This document shows, piece after piece, positions 18,422 through 29,016 of a stretch of 64,000 nt of DNA (within the stretch, counting starts at the first letter, position 1; each line of letters begins with the position of its first letter). Under the pieces are notes generated by a model. It made no database searches. It was not told where the DNA came from and saw only the letters and a program-made list of their open reading frames with translations. The position numbers and the translations under genes are program-made. Source of the stretch: Streptomyces massasporeus (GTDB taxonomy: Bacteria > Actinomycetota > Actinomycetes > Streptomycetales > Streptomycetaceae); the NCBI RefSeq assembly GCF_014648995.1, contig NZ_BMSE01000003.1:310001-374000 (forward strand), given 5' to 3'.

Positions 18422-19213
18422 GTGTCCAGCTCCGACATCTTCATCGGCGAGACCATCGGTACCGCCATACTCATCCTCCTCGGCGGCGGCGTCTGTGCCG
18501 CCGTCACGCTGAAGGCCTCCAAGGCTCGTAACGCCGGCTGGCTCGCCATCACCTTCGGGTGGGGCTTCGCGGTGCTCACGGCCGTCTACACCTCGGCGCC
18601 GCTCTCCGGCGCCCATCTGAACCCGGCCGTCACCCTCGCCCTCGCGATCAAGGACGGCGACTGGAAGAACGTCCCGGTCTACTGGGCCGGTCAGATCCTG
18701 GGCGCCATGATCGGTGCCGCTCTGGTCTGGATCGCTTACTACGGTCAGTTCCACGCCCACCTCACCGACCGCGAGATAGTCGGCGGTCCGGGTGCGCAGG
18801 ACACGGCCAAGGCCGTCGAGGCCCGGGAGAAGGGCGCCGGCCCCGTGCTGGGCGTCTTCTCCACCGGCCCCGAGGTCCGTGTCGCCTGGCAGAACATCGC
18901 CACGGAGGTCATCGGCACCATCGTGCTGGTGCTCGCCGTGCTCACCCAGGGCCTGAACGACAAGGGCAACGGCCTGGGCAACCTGGGCGCCCTGATCACC
19001 GCGCTCGTCGTGGTCTCCATCGGCCTGTCCCTCGGCGGTCCGACGGGGTACGCGATCAACCCGGCCCGTGACCTCGGTCCGCGCATCGTGCACGCCCTGC
19101 TGCCGCTGCCCAACAAGGGCGGCTCCGACTGGGGCTACGCCTGGGTTCCGGTGGTCGGCCCGCTCATCGGCGGGGCCATCGCCGCAGGCATCTACAACGT
19201 CGCGTTCGCCTAG
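18422..19213 (+). CDS. glpF: Glycerol facilitator GlpF
   Basis: 263-residue aquaglyceroporin of the MIP family with six membrane helices. Both pore NPA motifs are visible: [11 protein letters not shown] in the first half and [13 protein letters not shown] in the second; the Asp after NPAR is typical of glycerol rather than water channels. It admits glycerol for the kinase encoded next. The GTG start at 18422 follows AAGGAG. First gene of the operon, 85 bp before glpK. Confidence 0.96.
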   Translation: MSSSDIFIGETIGTAILILLGGGVCAAVTLKASKARNAGWLAITFGWGFAVLTAVYTSAPLSGAHLNPAVTLALAIKDGDWKNVPVYWAGQILGAMIGAALVWIAYYGQFHAHLTDREIVGGPGAQDTAKAVEAREKGAGPVLGVFSTGPEVRVAWQNIATEVIGTIVLVLAVLTQGLNDKGNGLGNLGALITALVVVSIGLSLGGPTGYAINPARDLGPRIVHALLPLPNKGGSDWGYAWVPVVGPLIGGAIAAGIYNVAFA

Positions 19214-19298
19214 GAGCGGCATTTACCGCCGCTTCGCGAAACTCTCGGCACGCGCCGTACGTAAAGCCCCATAAACACGGAACTTTCCAGGAGACACA

Positions 19299-20837
<1,539 letters not shown>

Positions 20838-20845
20838 GAAACAGC

Positions 20846-22462
20846 ATGACCACCAAGTCCACCCTGCAGTCCGTGCCTGCCCTGGGGACGCACCCGGCCT
20901 CCGGCTCGAACCCGAGCCGAGCCGAGACCAGGGAGCAGCTCTCCAAGGCGTCGTACGACCTTCTCGTGATCGGCGGCGGCATCCTGGGCATCTCCACCGC
21001 CTGGCACGCCGCGCAGTCCGGCCTCAGGGTGGCTCTGGTGGACGCCGGTGACTTCGCCGGCGCCACGTCCTCCGCCTCCTCCAAGCTCCTCCACGGCGGT
21101 CTGCGCTACCTGCAGACCGGCGCGGTGAAGCTGGTGGCGGAGAACCACTTCGAGCGCCGTGCGGTCTCCCGCCAGGTGGCTCCCCACCTGGCGAACCCGC
21201 TCACGTTCTACCTCCCCGTGTACAAGGGCGGGCCGCACGGCGCGGCGAAGCTCGGCGCGGGCGTCTTCGCCTACTCCGCGCTCTCCGCGTTCGGTGACGG
21301 CGTCGGGCACCTGCTGTCGCCGGCCAAGGCCGCGCAGGACGTGCCCGAGCTGCGCACCGAGAATCTCAAGGCCGTGGCCGTCTACGGCGACGACCAGATG
21401 AACGACGCCCGCATGGCGCTGATGACGGTCCGCGGGGCCGTCGAGGCGGGTGCGGTCGTCCTGAATCACGCCGAGGTGACGGGCCTGCGCTTCACGCAGG
21501 GCCGTGTCACCGGCGCCGACCTGAAGGACCGCCTGTCCGGCGACGAGTTCGGCGTCAGCGCCCGGCTGGTGCTCAACGCGACCGGTCCGTGGGTCGACCA
21601 CCTGCGCAAGATGGAGGACCCGAACGCGGCGCCGTCCATCCGCCTGTCGAAGGGCGCGCACCTGGTCCTCAAGCGCACCTCCCCCTGGAAGGCCGCGCTC
21701 GCCACCCCGATCGACAAGTACCGCATCACCTTCGCCCTCCCCTGGGAGGACATGCTGCTGCTCGGCACCACCGACGAGGTGTTCGAGGGTGACCCGGCGG
21801 ACGTCTCGGTCACCGAGCAGGACATATCCCAGATCCTCGACGAGGCCGCCTTCTCGGTCCGCGACCAGCAGCTCAGCCGCGACCTCATCACGTACTCCTT
21901 CGCCGGTCTGCGGGTGCTGCCGGGCGGCCCCGGCGACACCGCCAAGGCCAAGCGCGAGACGGTGGTGACCGAGGGGCGGGGCGGCATGCTGTCCATCGCG
22001 GGCGGGAAGTGGACCACCTTCCGGCACATCGGCCGCACGATCATGAAGAAGCTGGAGACGCTGCCGGGCCACCCGCTGGGCGACGACTTCGAGCCGATCA
22101 GCGCGCTGCCGAAGAAGCTGCCGCTGCCCGGCATCGCCAACCCGCGCGCGGTCGCCCACCGGCTGCTCACCGACCGGCCGGCGCCCGGCCCGCGCATGGC
22201 GGCCGACACGGCCAAGCACCTGGCCACGCACTACGGCTCGCTGGCCTTCGACATCGCCCGCATGGCCAACGAGAGCCCCGAGCTCGCCGAGCGCGTCCAC
22301 CCCGACGCCCCGGAGATCTGGGCACAGGTCGTCTGGGCCCGGGACCACGAGTGGGCCGAGACGCAGGACGACGTGCTGCGCCGCCGCACGACGCTGACGA
22401 TCCGCGGCCTCGCCACGGACGACGTCCGCGCCAAGGTGCAGGACCTGCTCGACAAGAAGTAG
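20846..22462 (+). CDS. glpD: Aerobic glycerol-3-phosphate dehydrogenase GlpD
   Basis: 538-residue FAD enzyme oxidising glycerol 3-phosphate to dihydroxyacetone phosphate and passing electrons to quinone at the membrane. The dinucleotide site LLVIGGGILGISTAWHAA lies about residue 36-53, followed by the DAO fold (SSKLLHGGLRYLQTGAVKLV, ITYSFAGLRVLPGG) and a C-terminal helical domain. It completes the glycerol pathway of the operon; a hairpin terminator follows. Upstream spacing to glpK is eight bases. Confidence 0.96.
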   Translation: MTTKSTLQSVPALGTHPASGSNPSRAETREQLSKASYDLLVIGGGILGISTAWHAAQSGLRVALVDAGDFAGATSSASSKLLHGGLRYLQTGAVKLVAENHFERRAVSRQVAPHLANPLTFYLPVYKGGPHGAAKLGAGVFAYSALSAFGDGVGHLLSPAKAAQDVPELRTENLKAVAVYGDDQMNDARMALMTVRGAVEAGAVVLNHAEVTGLRFTQGRVTGADLKDRLSGDEFGVSARLVLNATGPWVDHLRKMEDPNAAPSIRLSKGAHLVLKRTSPWKAALATPIDKYRITFALPWEDMLLLGTTDEVFEGDPADVSVTEQDISQILDEAAFSVRDQQLSRDLITYSFAGLRVLPGGPGDTAKAKRETVVTEGRGGMLSIAGGKWTTFRHIGRTIMKKLETLPGHPLGDDFEPISALPKKLPLPGIANPRAVAHRLLTDRPAPGPRMAADTAKHLATHYGSLAFDIARMANESPELAERVHPDAPEIWAQVVWARDHEWAETQDDVLRRRTTLTIRGLATDDVRAKVQDLLDKK

Positions 22463-22488
22463 GCGCGGGTCCGGGGGATCCATGATCC

Positions 22489-22526
22489 GGAAGGGGCGGT
22501 TCCACGCCGACGGAGCCGCCCCTTCC
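22489..22526 (+). terminator. Terminator of the glycerol operon
   Basis: 14-bp stem (GGAAGGGGCGGTTC with GAGCCGCCCCTTCC, one G-T pair) starting 27 bp after the glpD stop. Confidence 0.8.
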
Positions 22527-22590
22527 GCGTTCCCGCGCCCGCATAATGACCTGATACGTCGGAGGTCTTGAACGCACTGGGAGGCCGGCC

Positions 22591-23262
22591 ATGGCAGTCA
22601 CCGACGAGGCGATCGAGAAGATCAAGGGAATGATCGTCTCCGGCGCGCTGCGCCCGGGCGACCGGCTGCCCAAGGAGAGCGAACTCGCCGCCGACCTCGG
22701 GCTGTCCCGCAACTCCCTGCGGGAGGCCGTGCGTGCCCTGTCACTGATCCGGATCCTGGACGTACGGCAGGGCGACGGCACGTACGTCACCAGCCTCGAC
22801 CCGCAACTCCTGCTGGAGGCGCTGAGCTTCGTCGTCGACTTCCACCGCGACGACACGGTCCTGGAATTCCTCGCCGTGCGCCGCATCCTCGAGCCGGCCG
22901 CGACCGCGATGGCGGCCGTGCGGATCAGCGAGCAGCAGCTGGACGCGCTGACGGCCCAGCTGGACAAGCTCGGTGAGGCCCCGTCGGTGGAGGATCTGGT
23001 CGCCTGCGACCTGGAGTTCCACCGGGGCATCGTGCACAGCTCGGGCAACTCCGTGCTGTGCTCGCTGCTCGACGGGCTGTCGGGCCCCACCACCCGGGCC
23101 CGGATCTGGCGCGGCCTCACGCAGGAGGACGCCGTGGCCCGCACCCTGCGCGAGCACCGTGCGATCCTCGCCGCGCTGCGCGACCGGGACGCCGAGGCGG
23201 CCCGTTCGTGGGCGACCGTGCACATCGCGAGTGTGGAGCAGTGGCTGCGCTCCACGCTGTGA
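22591..23262 (+). CDS. GntR-family (FadR subfamily) transcription regulator
   Basis: 223 residues. The N-terminal winged helix (about 5-70) contains RPGDRLPKESELAADLGLSRNSLREAVRAL. The all-helical FCD ligand domain (about 85-215) has the metal-site residues of FadR-type sensors: Asp and His in ACDLEFHRGIVHSSGN, and His in LREHRAILAAL and ATVHIASVEQWL. The effector is unknown; carboxylates are common for the group. It lies after the glycerol operon terminator with its own short leader, so it need not control glp genes. The ATG follows GGGAGG. Confidence 0.9.
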   Translation: MAVTDEAIEKIKGMIVSGALRPGDRLPKESELAADLGLSRNSLREAVRALSLIRILDVRQGDGTYVTSLDPQLLLEALSFVVDFHRDDTVLEFLAVRRILEPAATAMAAVRISEQQLDALTAQLDKLGEAPSVEDLVACDLEFHRGIVHSSGNSVLCSLLDGLSGPTTRARIWRGLTQEDAVARTLREHRAILAALRDRDAEAARSWATVHIASVEQWLRSTL

Positions 23263-23420
23263 CCAGGGCCTCACGGACCGCTCGGATGAATCCGGGGTGT
23301 TCAGGGGCGGATCGCGGGGCAGTGATGGGGGCACTCCCCCTGCAAGGGGGCTGCGGGCGCCCCCGCGGCACGCCGTAAGGTTGGGTGGTCAAGCGAGGGC
23401 ACGTCGGAAGGAGGCGCTGG

Positions 23421-24404
23421 GTGATCGAGCTCGAGGGGGTTCCCGAGCTGGTCGACCCGGTCATGGTGGCCGCGTTCGAGGGCTGGAACGACGCCGGCGA
23501 CGCCGCCTCCACCGCGGTCGCGCATCTGGACAGGGAATGGAAGGGCGAGGTCTTCGCGGCGCTGGACGCCGAGGACTACTACGACTTCCAGGTGAACCGC
23601 CCCACGGTGTTCCTGGAAGCGGGCGTCCGCAAGATCACCTGGCCCACGACCAGGCTGTCGGTGGTCCGGGTCGGCGGCGAGAAGCCGCGCGACCTCGTCC
23701 TCGTGAGGGGCATCGAACCGTCCATGCGGTGGCGGTCGTTCTGCAACGAACTGCTCGGCTTCGCGCACGAACTGGGCGTGGAACTGGTGGTCGTCCTGGG
23801 CGCCCTGCTCGGCGACACCCCGCACACCCGTCCGGTCCCGATCAGCGGCACCACGTCCGACCCGGACCTGGCCCGCCGCATGGATCTGGAGGAGACCAAG
23901 TACGAGGGCCCCACGGGCATCGTCGGCGTCCTCCAGGAGGCGTGCACGCACGCGGGCGTCCCGGCCGTGTCGCTCTGGGCGGCGGTGCCGCACTACGTGT
24001 CGCAGCCGCCGAACCCGAAGGCCACGCTGGCCCTGCTGAACCGCCTGGAGGACCTGATCGACGTGCGCATCCCGCTGGGCGAGCTGCCCGAGGACGCGCG
24101 CGCCTGGCAGGTCGGCGTGGACCAGCTGGCCGCCGAGGACAGCGAGGTGGCCGAGTACGTCCAGTCGCTGGAGGAGGCCCGGGACACCGCCGAGTTGCCG
24201 GAGGCGTCCGGCGAGGCCATCGCCCGGGAGTTCGAGCGCTATCTGCGGCGCCACGACGGCGGCGGACCGCCCGCGCCGGGCGGTCACGCCACGGCGGACG
24301 GCAGCGACAGCACGTCGTACCTGCGGGACAACCCCAGCGGCCGCACCCGCCCGCCCAAGCCGCCGAAGCCGGGCACGGACGACGACGAGTCGTCGGACGA
24401 CTGA
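23421..24404 (+). CDS. parJ: PAC2-family protein, ParJ orthologue
   Basis: 327 residues of the PAC2 (proteasome assembly chaperone 2-like) family. Typical motifs are VAAFEGWNDAGDAAS, WPTTRLSVVRVG, GALLGDTPHTRPVP, and PHYVSQPPNPKATLALLNRLE. The C-terminal tail is disordered and rich in Gly/Pro/Asp. In S. coelicolor the corresponding gene beside mshC (SCO1662, from memory) encodes ParJ, reported to interact with ParA and affect its polymerisation during sporulation. The GTG at 23421 follows GGAAGGAGG exactly; longer starts lack this. It converges on mshC. Confidence 0.88.
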   Translation: MIELEGVPELVDPVMVAAFEGWNDAGDAASTAVAHLDREWKGEVFAALDAEDYYDFQVNRPTVFLEAGVRKITWPTTRLSVVRVGGEKPRDLVLVRGIEPSMRWRSFCNELLGFAHELGVELVVVLGALLGDTPHTRPVPISGTTSDPDLARRMDLEETKYEGPTGIVGVLQEACTHAGVPAVSLWAAVPHYVSQPPNPKATLALLNRLEDLIDVRIPLGELPEDARAWQVGVDQLAAEDSEVAEYVQSLEEARDTAELPEASGEAIAREFERYLRRHDGGGPPAPGGHATADGSDSTSYLRDNPSGRTRPPKPPKPGTDDDESSDD

Positions 24405-24425
24405 GGACACGGCAGCAAACAGCCA

Positions 24426-24459
24426 AGAGGGGCGTCTCCCGGCCGGGAGACGCCCCTCT
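24426..24459. terminator. 34-bp perfect palindrome, bidirectional terminator
   Basis: The 17-bp arms are exact reverse complements with no spacer. It sits between the convergent parJ and mshC stops. Confidence 0.88.
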
Positions 24460-24477
24460 GCGTACTTCTCGCTCTGG

Positions 24478-25707
24478 CTACAGCGCTACACCCAGCAGCG
24501 CGTCCACCGCCCGGGAGACCACCCCGGGCGCGCCGATGTCCGTACCGCCGCTCCGCACCTGGAGCGCGACCCAGCGGTCGACCGCGGTGAGCGCGGCCGG
24601 CGCGTCCAGGTCGGCGGCGAGGGCTTCGCGGATCTCGTCGACGAGCGCCTCCGCCGGCGGCCCGTCGGGCCGGGACACGGCGGCCCGCCAGCGGCCGAGC
24701 CGCTCGACGGCGTCCTGGAGGACCTGGTCGGTGTACTCCCAGTCGGCGCGGTAGTGGTGGGCGAGCAGCGCGAGCCGGATGGCGGCCGGGTCGACGCCGT
24801 CGTGCCGGAGCTTGGAGACGAAGACCAGGTTGCCCTTGGACTTGGACATCTTCTCGCCGTCCAGGGCGACCATGCCGGCGTGCACGTACGCCTTGGCCAT
24901 GGGGAACTCGCCGGTGAGGGCCTGGGCGTGCGAGGCGCCCATCTCGTGGTGCGGGAAGGCGAGGTCGGAGCCGCCGCCCTGGATGTCGAAGCCCATGCCG
25001 AGGTGGTCGAGGGCGATGGCCACGCACTCGATGTGCCAGCCGGGCCGTCCGCGCCCGAGCGATCCGCCGTCCCAGCTGGGCTCGCCCGCGCGGGCCGCCA
25101 TCCACAGCATCGGGTCGAGCGGGTTCTTCTTACCGGGGCGGTCGGGGTCGCCGCCGCGCTCGGCGGACAGCAGCCGCATCGCCGCGGCGTCGAGGTTCGA
25201 GACCTTGCCGAAGTGCGGGTCGGACTCGACGGAGAAGTAGACGTCCCCCTCCAGTTCGTAGGCCGCGCCCATGTCCCGGAGCCGCTCGACGAGCGGGACG
25301 ATCCCGGGTATGGCCTCGACGGCGCCTATGTACTGCCGCGGCGGCAGCATCCGCAGGGCCGTCATGTCCTCGCGGAAGAGGGCCGTCTCCTTCTCGGCGA
25401 GCGCGGCCCAGTCGAGGCCGTCGCGCTGCGCCCGCTCCAGGAGCGGGTCGTCGACGTCGGTGACGTTCTGGACGTAGTGAACCTGCCGCTTGGTGTCGAG
25501 CCACACGCGCTGCACGAGGTCGAACGCGTTGTAGGTCGCCGCGTGTCCCAGGTGCGTGGCGTCGTACGGGGTGATGCCACAGACGTAGATACGGGCGACG
25601 GGACCGGGGTCGAGGGTGACAAGACCGCCGGTCGCGGTGTCGTGGATCCTCAGGTCGCGGCCCTGACCAGGCAGGGCGGGGACCTCGGAAGCGGGCCAGG
25701 CATGCAT
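24478..25707 (-). CDS. mshC: Mycothiol ligase MshC (L-cysteine:GlcN-Ins ligase)
   Basis: ATP-dependent ligase joining cysteine to GlcN-Ins in mycothiol synthesis. The 409 residues resemble class I cysteinyl-tRNA synthetase but lack its long anticodon part, as is diagnostic for MshC. The zinc/cysteine site starts at YVCGITPYD, the HIGH-type motif is HLGHAAT, the second Cys region is [13 protein letters not shown] with [11 protein letters not shown], and KMSKSKGN is the KMSKS loop. The start [14 protein letters not shown] at 25707 is conserved in Streptomyces. It converges on parJ. Confidence 0.95.
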   Translation of the reverse strand: MHAWPASEVPALPGQGRDLRIHDTATGGLVTLDPGPVARIYVCGITPYDATHLGHAATYNAFDLVQRVWLDTKRQVHYVQNVTDVDDPLLERAQRDGLDWAALAEKETALFREDMTALRMLPPRQYIGAVEAIPGIVPLVERLRDMGAAYELEGDVYFSVESDPHFGKVSNLDAAAMRLLSAERGGDPDRPGKKNPLDPMLWMAARAGEPSWDGGSLGRGRPGWHIECVAIALDHLGMGFDIQGGGSDLAFPHHEMGASHAQALTGEFPMAKAYVHAGMVALDGEKMSKSKGNLVFVSKLRHDGVDPAAIRLALLAHHYRADWEYTDQVLQDAVERLGRWRAAVSRPDGPPAEALVDEIREALAADLDAPAALTAVDRWVALQVRSGGTDIGAPGVVSRAVDALLGVAL

Positions 25708-25802
25708 GCCATGAGCCTAACCGGACTGAAGTTCCATATACGAATGGGAGCGGGCCACACGGCCGAGAAGGCGTTCTTGCGGTGTTCCGGGTGCCTGTGC
25801 TG

Positions 25803-26633
25803 CTACACGGGCGGCCAGGGAATCGCCGGCCACTCACCGCTCGGCTCCGGGTGGGTCCCCGAGGCGAGCAGGGCGCCGACGCGTGCGCGGGTGGCGTCGA
25901 TCTCGGCGCCGGTGATCAGCGGTTCGAGCCGCGCGGCGAGCGGACCGCCCTCGGCCAACCCCTTCCTGAGGCCTTCGAGGACGCCGACGGCCTCCTCGGT
26001 GAGGGCCTCCCCCGCCCAGCCCCACAGCAGGGTCCGCAGTTTGTTCTCGGCGTTGAACGTGACCCCGTGGTCGATGCCGTACAGCCGTCCTCCGCCGGTG
26101 GGCAGCAGGTGCCCGCCCTTGCGGTCGGCGTTGTTGATGACCGCGTCGAGGACCGCGAGCCGCCGCAGCCGTTCGTCGTCGGCGTGCACGAGCAGCGCGG
26201 TGCGCCCCTCGCCGACCTCGGCGAAGCCGATCGCCTTCCAGCCCGGCTCGGGCTCCTCGCCGTCGACCAGGGCGAGCAGTTCCGCCTCGGGCGTCACCTC
26301 GACCCACAGCTGGCACATGCCCTCGCCGTAGGGACCCTCGCGCAGCACGGTGGCCGGCACGAGGCCCCAGCCGGTGGCCTCGGAGACCTCGTACGCGGCG
26401 ACCTCGCGCTGGGCCAGCGTCCCGTCGGGGAAGTCCCACAGCGGCCGCTCCCCCGCGACCGGCTTGTAGATGCAGGCCGCCTCCTGGCCGTCGTAGGACA
26501 CCGTGCAGTACAGGGCCGCGTTGGAGGCCTCACGGATGCGTCCGCGTACGGTCAGTTCACCGCGGGCGAGCAGCCCGGCGGCGTCCGGTGGGGGCGTCAC
26601 GCTCCGCGGCGGTATCCGTTCTGGCGCGGACAT
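25803..26633 (-). CDS. SCO1664-family conserved actinobacterial protein
   Basis: 276 residues of the family named after SCO1664 (TIGR03843), with distant resemblance to PI3/PI4-kinase folds. Visible features are YKPVAGERPLWDFPDGTLAQREVAAY (a possible nucleotide-lysine region), DAVINNADRKGGHLL (a catalytic-loop-like N-N-x-D-R-K-G-x-H) and YGIDHGVTFN (metal-binding Asp). Those motifs fit a kinase, but no substrate is known. It ends the trio phosphomutase-DUF3090-this gene. The start at 26633 overlaps the DUF3090 gene; a GTG at 26600 would give a 4-bp overlap and is an alternative. Confidence 0.85.
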   Translation of the reverse strand: MSAPERIPPRSVTPPPDAAGLLARGELTVRGRIREASNAALYCTVSYDGQEAACIYKPVAGERPLWDFPDGTLAQREVAAYEVSEATGWGLVPATVLREGPYGEGMCQLWVEVTPEAELLALVDGEEPEPGWKAIGFAEVGEGRTALLVHADDERLRRLAVLDAVINNADRKGGHLLPTGGGRLYGIDHGVTFNAENKLRTLLWGWAGEALTEEAVGVLEGLRKGLAEGGPLAARLEPLITGAEIDATRARVGALLASGTHPEPSGEWPAIPWPPV

Positions 26634-27184
26634 ACGTGTCCTTCCGGGTCGAGCGGGAGGCTGCACAGCGGGCACGGCGGCCGCCCGGCGTTGACGACGT
26701 CGAGGGCGCGCTTGGCGAAGGCCCGGGCCTGCGTGCCGGTGAGCCGGACCCGCAGCATCGGCGGCCCGTTCTCCTCGTCCTGGAGCAGCCGCTCCTCGGC
26801 CTCGGCGAGGTCCTCCTCGGACTCCGCGTCGAGCTCCACGAGCGCCTGCGCCTCGACGATCATGAGCTGCTCGTCGCCGTCCCAGGCCAGCGCCATGGTG
26901 CCGACCCGGAACTCCTCCTCGATGGGGGTGTCCAGCGGCGCCGTGTCGGTGTCCGACGGCGCGACGGCGGGGACGTGGGCGCTGCCGCCGCTACGGCGTA
27001 CGACCTCGTCGAGCAGTTCGTCCATGCGTTCGGCGAGCGCTGCGACCTGCGTCTTCTCCAGGGCCACGCTGGTCACCCGGGAGCCTGCGGTGGCCTGGAG
27101 GAAGAACGAGCGGCGCCCGGGCAGTCCGACCGTACCGGCCACGAAACGCTCCGGATGGTCGTAGAGGAACACCTGACGGGACAC
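26597..27184 (-). CDS. DUF3090 (TIGR03847) family protein
   Basis: 195 residues of unknown function, conserved in actinobacteria. The N-terminus MSRQVFLYDHPERFVAGTVG is the family signature; an acidic helix follows in the middle (EEDLAEAEERLLQDEE). A C-terminal zinc-ribbon-like set of cysteines reads PPCPLCSLPLDPEGHVCP. The zinc knuckle suggests a structural metal site. The GTG at 27184 follows AGGAC. It lies 78 bp downstream of the phosphomutase gene and overlaps the next gene, so the three are probably co-transcribed. Confidence 0.87.
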   Translation of the reverse strand: MSRQVFLYDHPERFVAGTVGLPGRRSFFLQATAGSRVTSVALEKTQVAALAERMDELLDEVVRRSGGSAHVPAVAPSDTDTAPLDTPIEEEFRVGTMALAWDGDEQLMIVEAQALVELDAESEEDLAEAEERLLQDEENGPPMLRVRLTGTQARAFAKRALDVVNAGRPPCPLCSLPLDPEGHVCPRQNGYRRGA

Positions 27185-27262
27185 GTCCTGTCTCCATGGG
27201 GATCGTGGGAACCGTGTGAGCACGGCACTGCTGCGACCGCTTCACCCTACTGCGGCGAACGA

Positions 27263-27949
27263 TCACGGTGCGCCCGCACCACCCCCGACTTCGGCCTCGC
27301 CGCCCGGCGGTTCCTCGCGCGGCGCCAGGGACGTGAAGTCGCCCGTGTCACCGAGGCGGACGAGAAACGGTCGCAGTCGTGTGTAGCGGATCGCGGTGAT
27401 GGAACACGGTTCAACGGAAATCCGCTGGAAGAGGTCCAAGTGAAGTCCGAGTGCGTCGGCGACGAGCGACTTGATGATGTCGCCGTGCGAGCACATGAGG
27501 TAGACGGCGTCGGCGCCGTGGTCGCGCTCCACGCGCGCGTTCCACTCGCGTACGGCCTCGGCGGCGCGCGTCTGCATGGCCCGCATGGACTCCCCGCCGG
27601 GGAACGCCGCCGCGGACGGATGAGCCTGCACCACCTCCATCAGGGGCTCGTCCTTGAGCTCGGCGAGCTTGCGTCCGGACCAGTCTCCGTAGTGGCACTC
27701 TCCGATGCGCTCGTCGGTGTGCGGGCTCAGGTCCGGCCGGGCCTGAAGCAGCGGCCGGAGGGTTTCCTGGCAGCGCTGGAGCGGGCTGGTGACGATTTCG
27801 GCGAGGGGCAGTTCGGCCAGCCGCCCGGGGAGCGCGGCGGCCTGGGCGGCGCCGCGCTCGTCGAGGGCGACGCCGGGCGTCCAGCCGGCGAGGAGTCCCT
27901 CGGTGTTGGCGGTGGAGCGTCCGTGCCTGACCAGGATCAGCGTGGGCAT
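27263..27949 (-). CDS. Histidine phosphatase, MSMEG_4193-type phosphomutase family
   Basis: 228 residues. The phosphohistidine motif LVRHGRSTANTEGLLAG is at the start, and the second catalytic His is in YLMCSHGDIIKSLVADALG. The acid residue lies in ECHYGDWSGRKLAEL. The family (TIGR03848) is usually annotated as a phosphoglycerate mutase-like protein, but glycolytic activity is doubtful and the substrate is unknown. The start MPTLILVRHG at 27949 begins right at the fold. First gene of the leftward trio, divergent from corA. Confidence 0.9.
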   Translation of the reverse strand: MPTLILVRHGRSTANTEGLLAGWTPGVALDERGAAQAAALPGRLAELPLAEIVTSPLQRCQETLRPLLQARPDLSPHTDERIGECHYGDWSGRKLAELKDEPLMEVVQAHPSAAAFPGGESMRAMQTRAAEAVREWNARVERDHGADAVYLMCSHGDIIKSLVADALGLHLDLFQRISVEPCSITAIRYTRLRPFLVRLGDTGDFTSLAPREEPPGGEAEVGGGAGAP

Positions 27950-28010
27950 GCGCTCCAGCGTAGGCGCACGCGCGCGTGCGGTGTCGTTCGAGTGACGGGA
28001 GACTCGCTTC

Positions 28011-29006
28011 GTGATCGTCGACTGTGCCATCTACCGCGACGGACAGCGGTCGGAGGGGCCCGAGGACCTCTCCGACGCCCTGGGTGAGGCCCGCACGGCG
28101 GGCGGGTTCGTGTGGATCGGGCTGCACGAGCCGACGGAGGCCGAGTTCGACCATGTGACCCGGGAGTTCGGGCTGCACCCGCTGGCCGTCGAGGACGCCC
28201 TGAAGGCCCACCAGCGGCCCAAGCTGGAGGTGTACGACGACTCTCTGTTCGTGGTGCTGAAGCCGGTGGCGTACGAGCCGCAGAGCGACACCGTCTCCTC
28301 CGGCGAGATCATGATCTTCCTGGGTGACTCGTTCGTGGTGACCGTCCGGCACGGCGAGGGCTCACCGCTCAAGGCCGTACGGCACCGGCTGGAGCACGAG
28401 CCGGAGCTGCTCGGCAAGGGCCCCACGGCCGTGCTGTACGCGGTCGCCGACGCGACCGTCGACCACTACCTGGACGTGGCGACCGAGTTGCAGACCGACC
28501 TGGAGGGCCTGGAGGCGGAGGTGTTCTCGCCGGACGGCGGGGGCTCACGGAACACGGCGTCCCGGATCTACGACTTCAAGCGGCAGGTCCTGGAGTTCCG
28601 CCGGGCGACCGGGCCGCTGGCCCCGCCGATGAGCCGGCTGGCGGGGACGGCGTCGTCCGGTGTGGCCGTGCCGTTCGTGGACGACCGGGCCCGGCCGTTC
28701 TTCCGCGACGTCAGCGACCACCTGACGCGTGTGAACGACTCCGTGGAGAACCTGGACCGGCTGGTGTCGGACATCCTCTCGGCGCACCTGGCGCAGATGA
28801 GCGTCCGGCAGAACGACGACATGCGGAAGATCTCCGCGTGGGCGGCCATGGCCGCGATCCCCACGATGCTCGCGGGGATCTACGGCATGAACTTCGACCA
28901 CATGCCCGAGCTGCGCTGGGTCTGGTCCTATCCGGCGCTGATCGCCCTGATGGCCGTCCTGGAGTTGATGGTCTTCCGGTTGTTCAAGCGCCGGGGGTGG
29001 CTGTAA
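28011..29006 (+). CDS. corA: CorA-family magnesium/cobalt transporter
   Basis: 331 residues. The large cytosolic alpha/beta domain precedes two C-terminal membrane helices. The selectivity signature GMN is present in GIYGMNFDHMPEL between the helices, and the conserved tail reads RLFKRRGWL. It forms pentameric divalent-cation channels in the inner membrane. The GTG start at 28011 is divergent from the phosphomutase gene. The stop lies ten bases from that of the convergent ferritin-like gene with no visible terminator between. Confidence 0.94.
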   Translation: MIVDCAIYRDGQRSEGPEDLSDALGEARTAGGFVWIGLHEPTEAEFDHVTREFGLHPLAVEDALKAHQRPKLEVYDDSLFVVLKPVAYEPQSDTVSSGEIMIFLGDSFVVTVRHGEGSPLKAVRHRLEHEPELLGKGPTAVLYAVADATVDHYLDVATELQTDLEGLEAEVFSPDGGGSRNTASRIYDFKRQVLEFRRATGPLAPPMSRLAGTASSGVAVPFVDDRARPFFRDVSDHLTRVNDSVENLDRLVSDILSAHLAQMSVRQNDDMRKISAWAAMAAIPTMLAGIYGMNFDHMPELRWVWSYPALIALMAVLELMVFRLFKRRGWL

Positions 29007-29016
29007 CCGGACCGGC

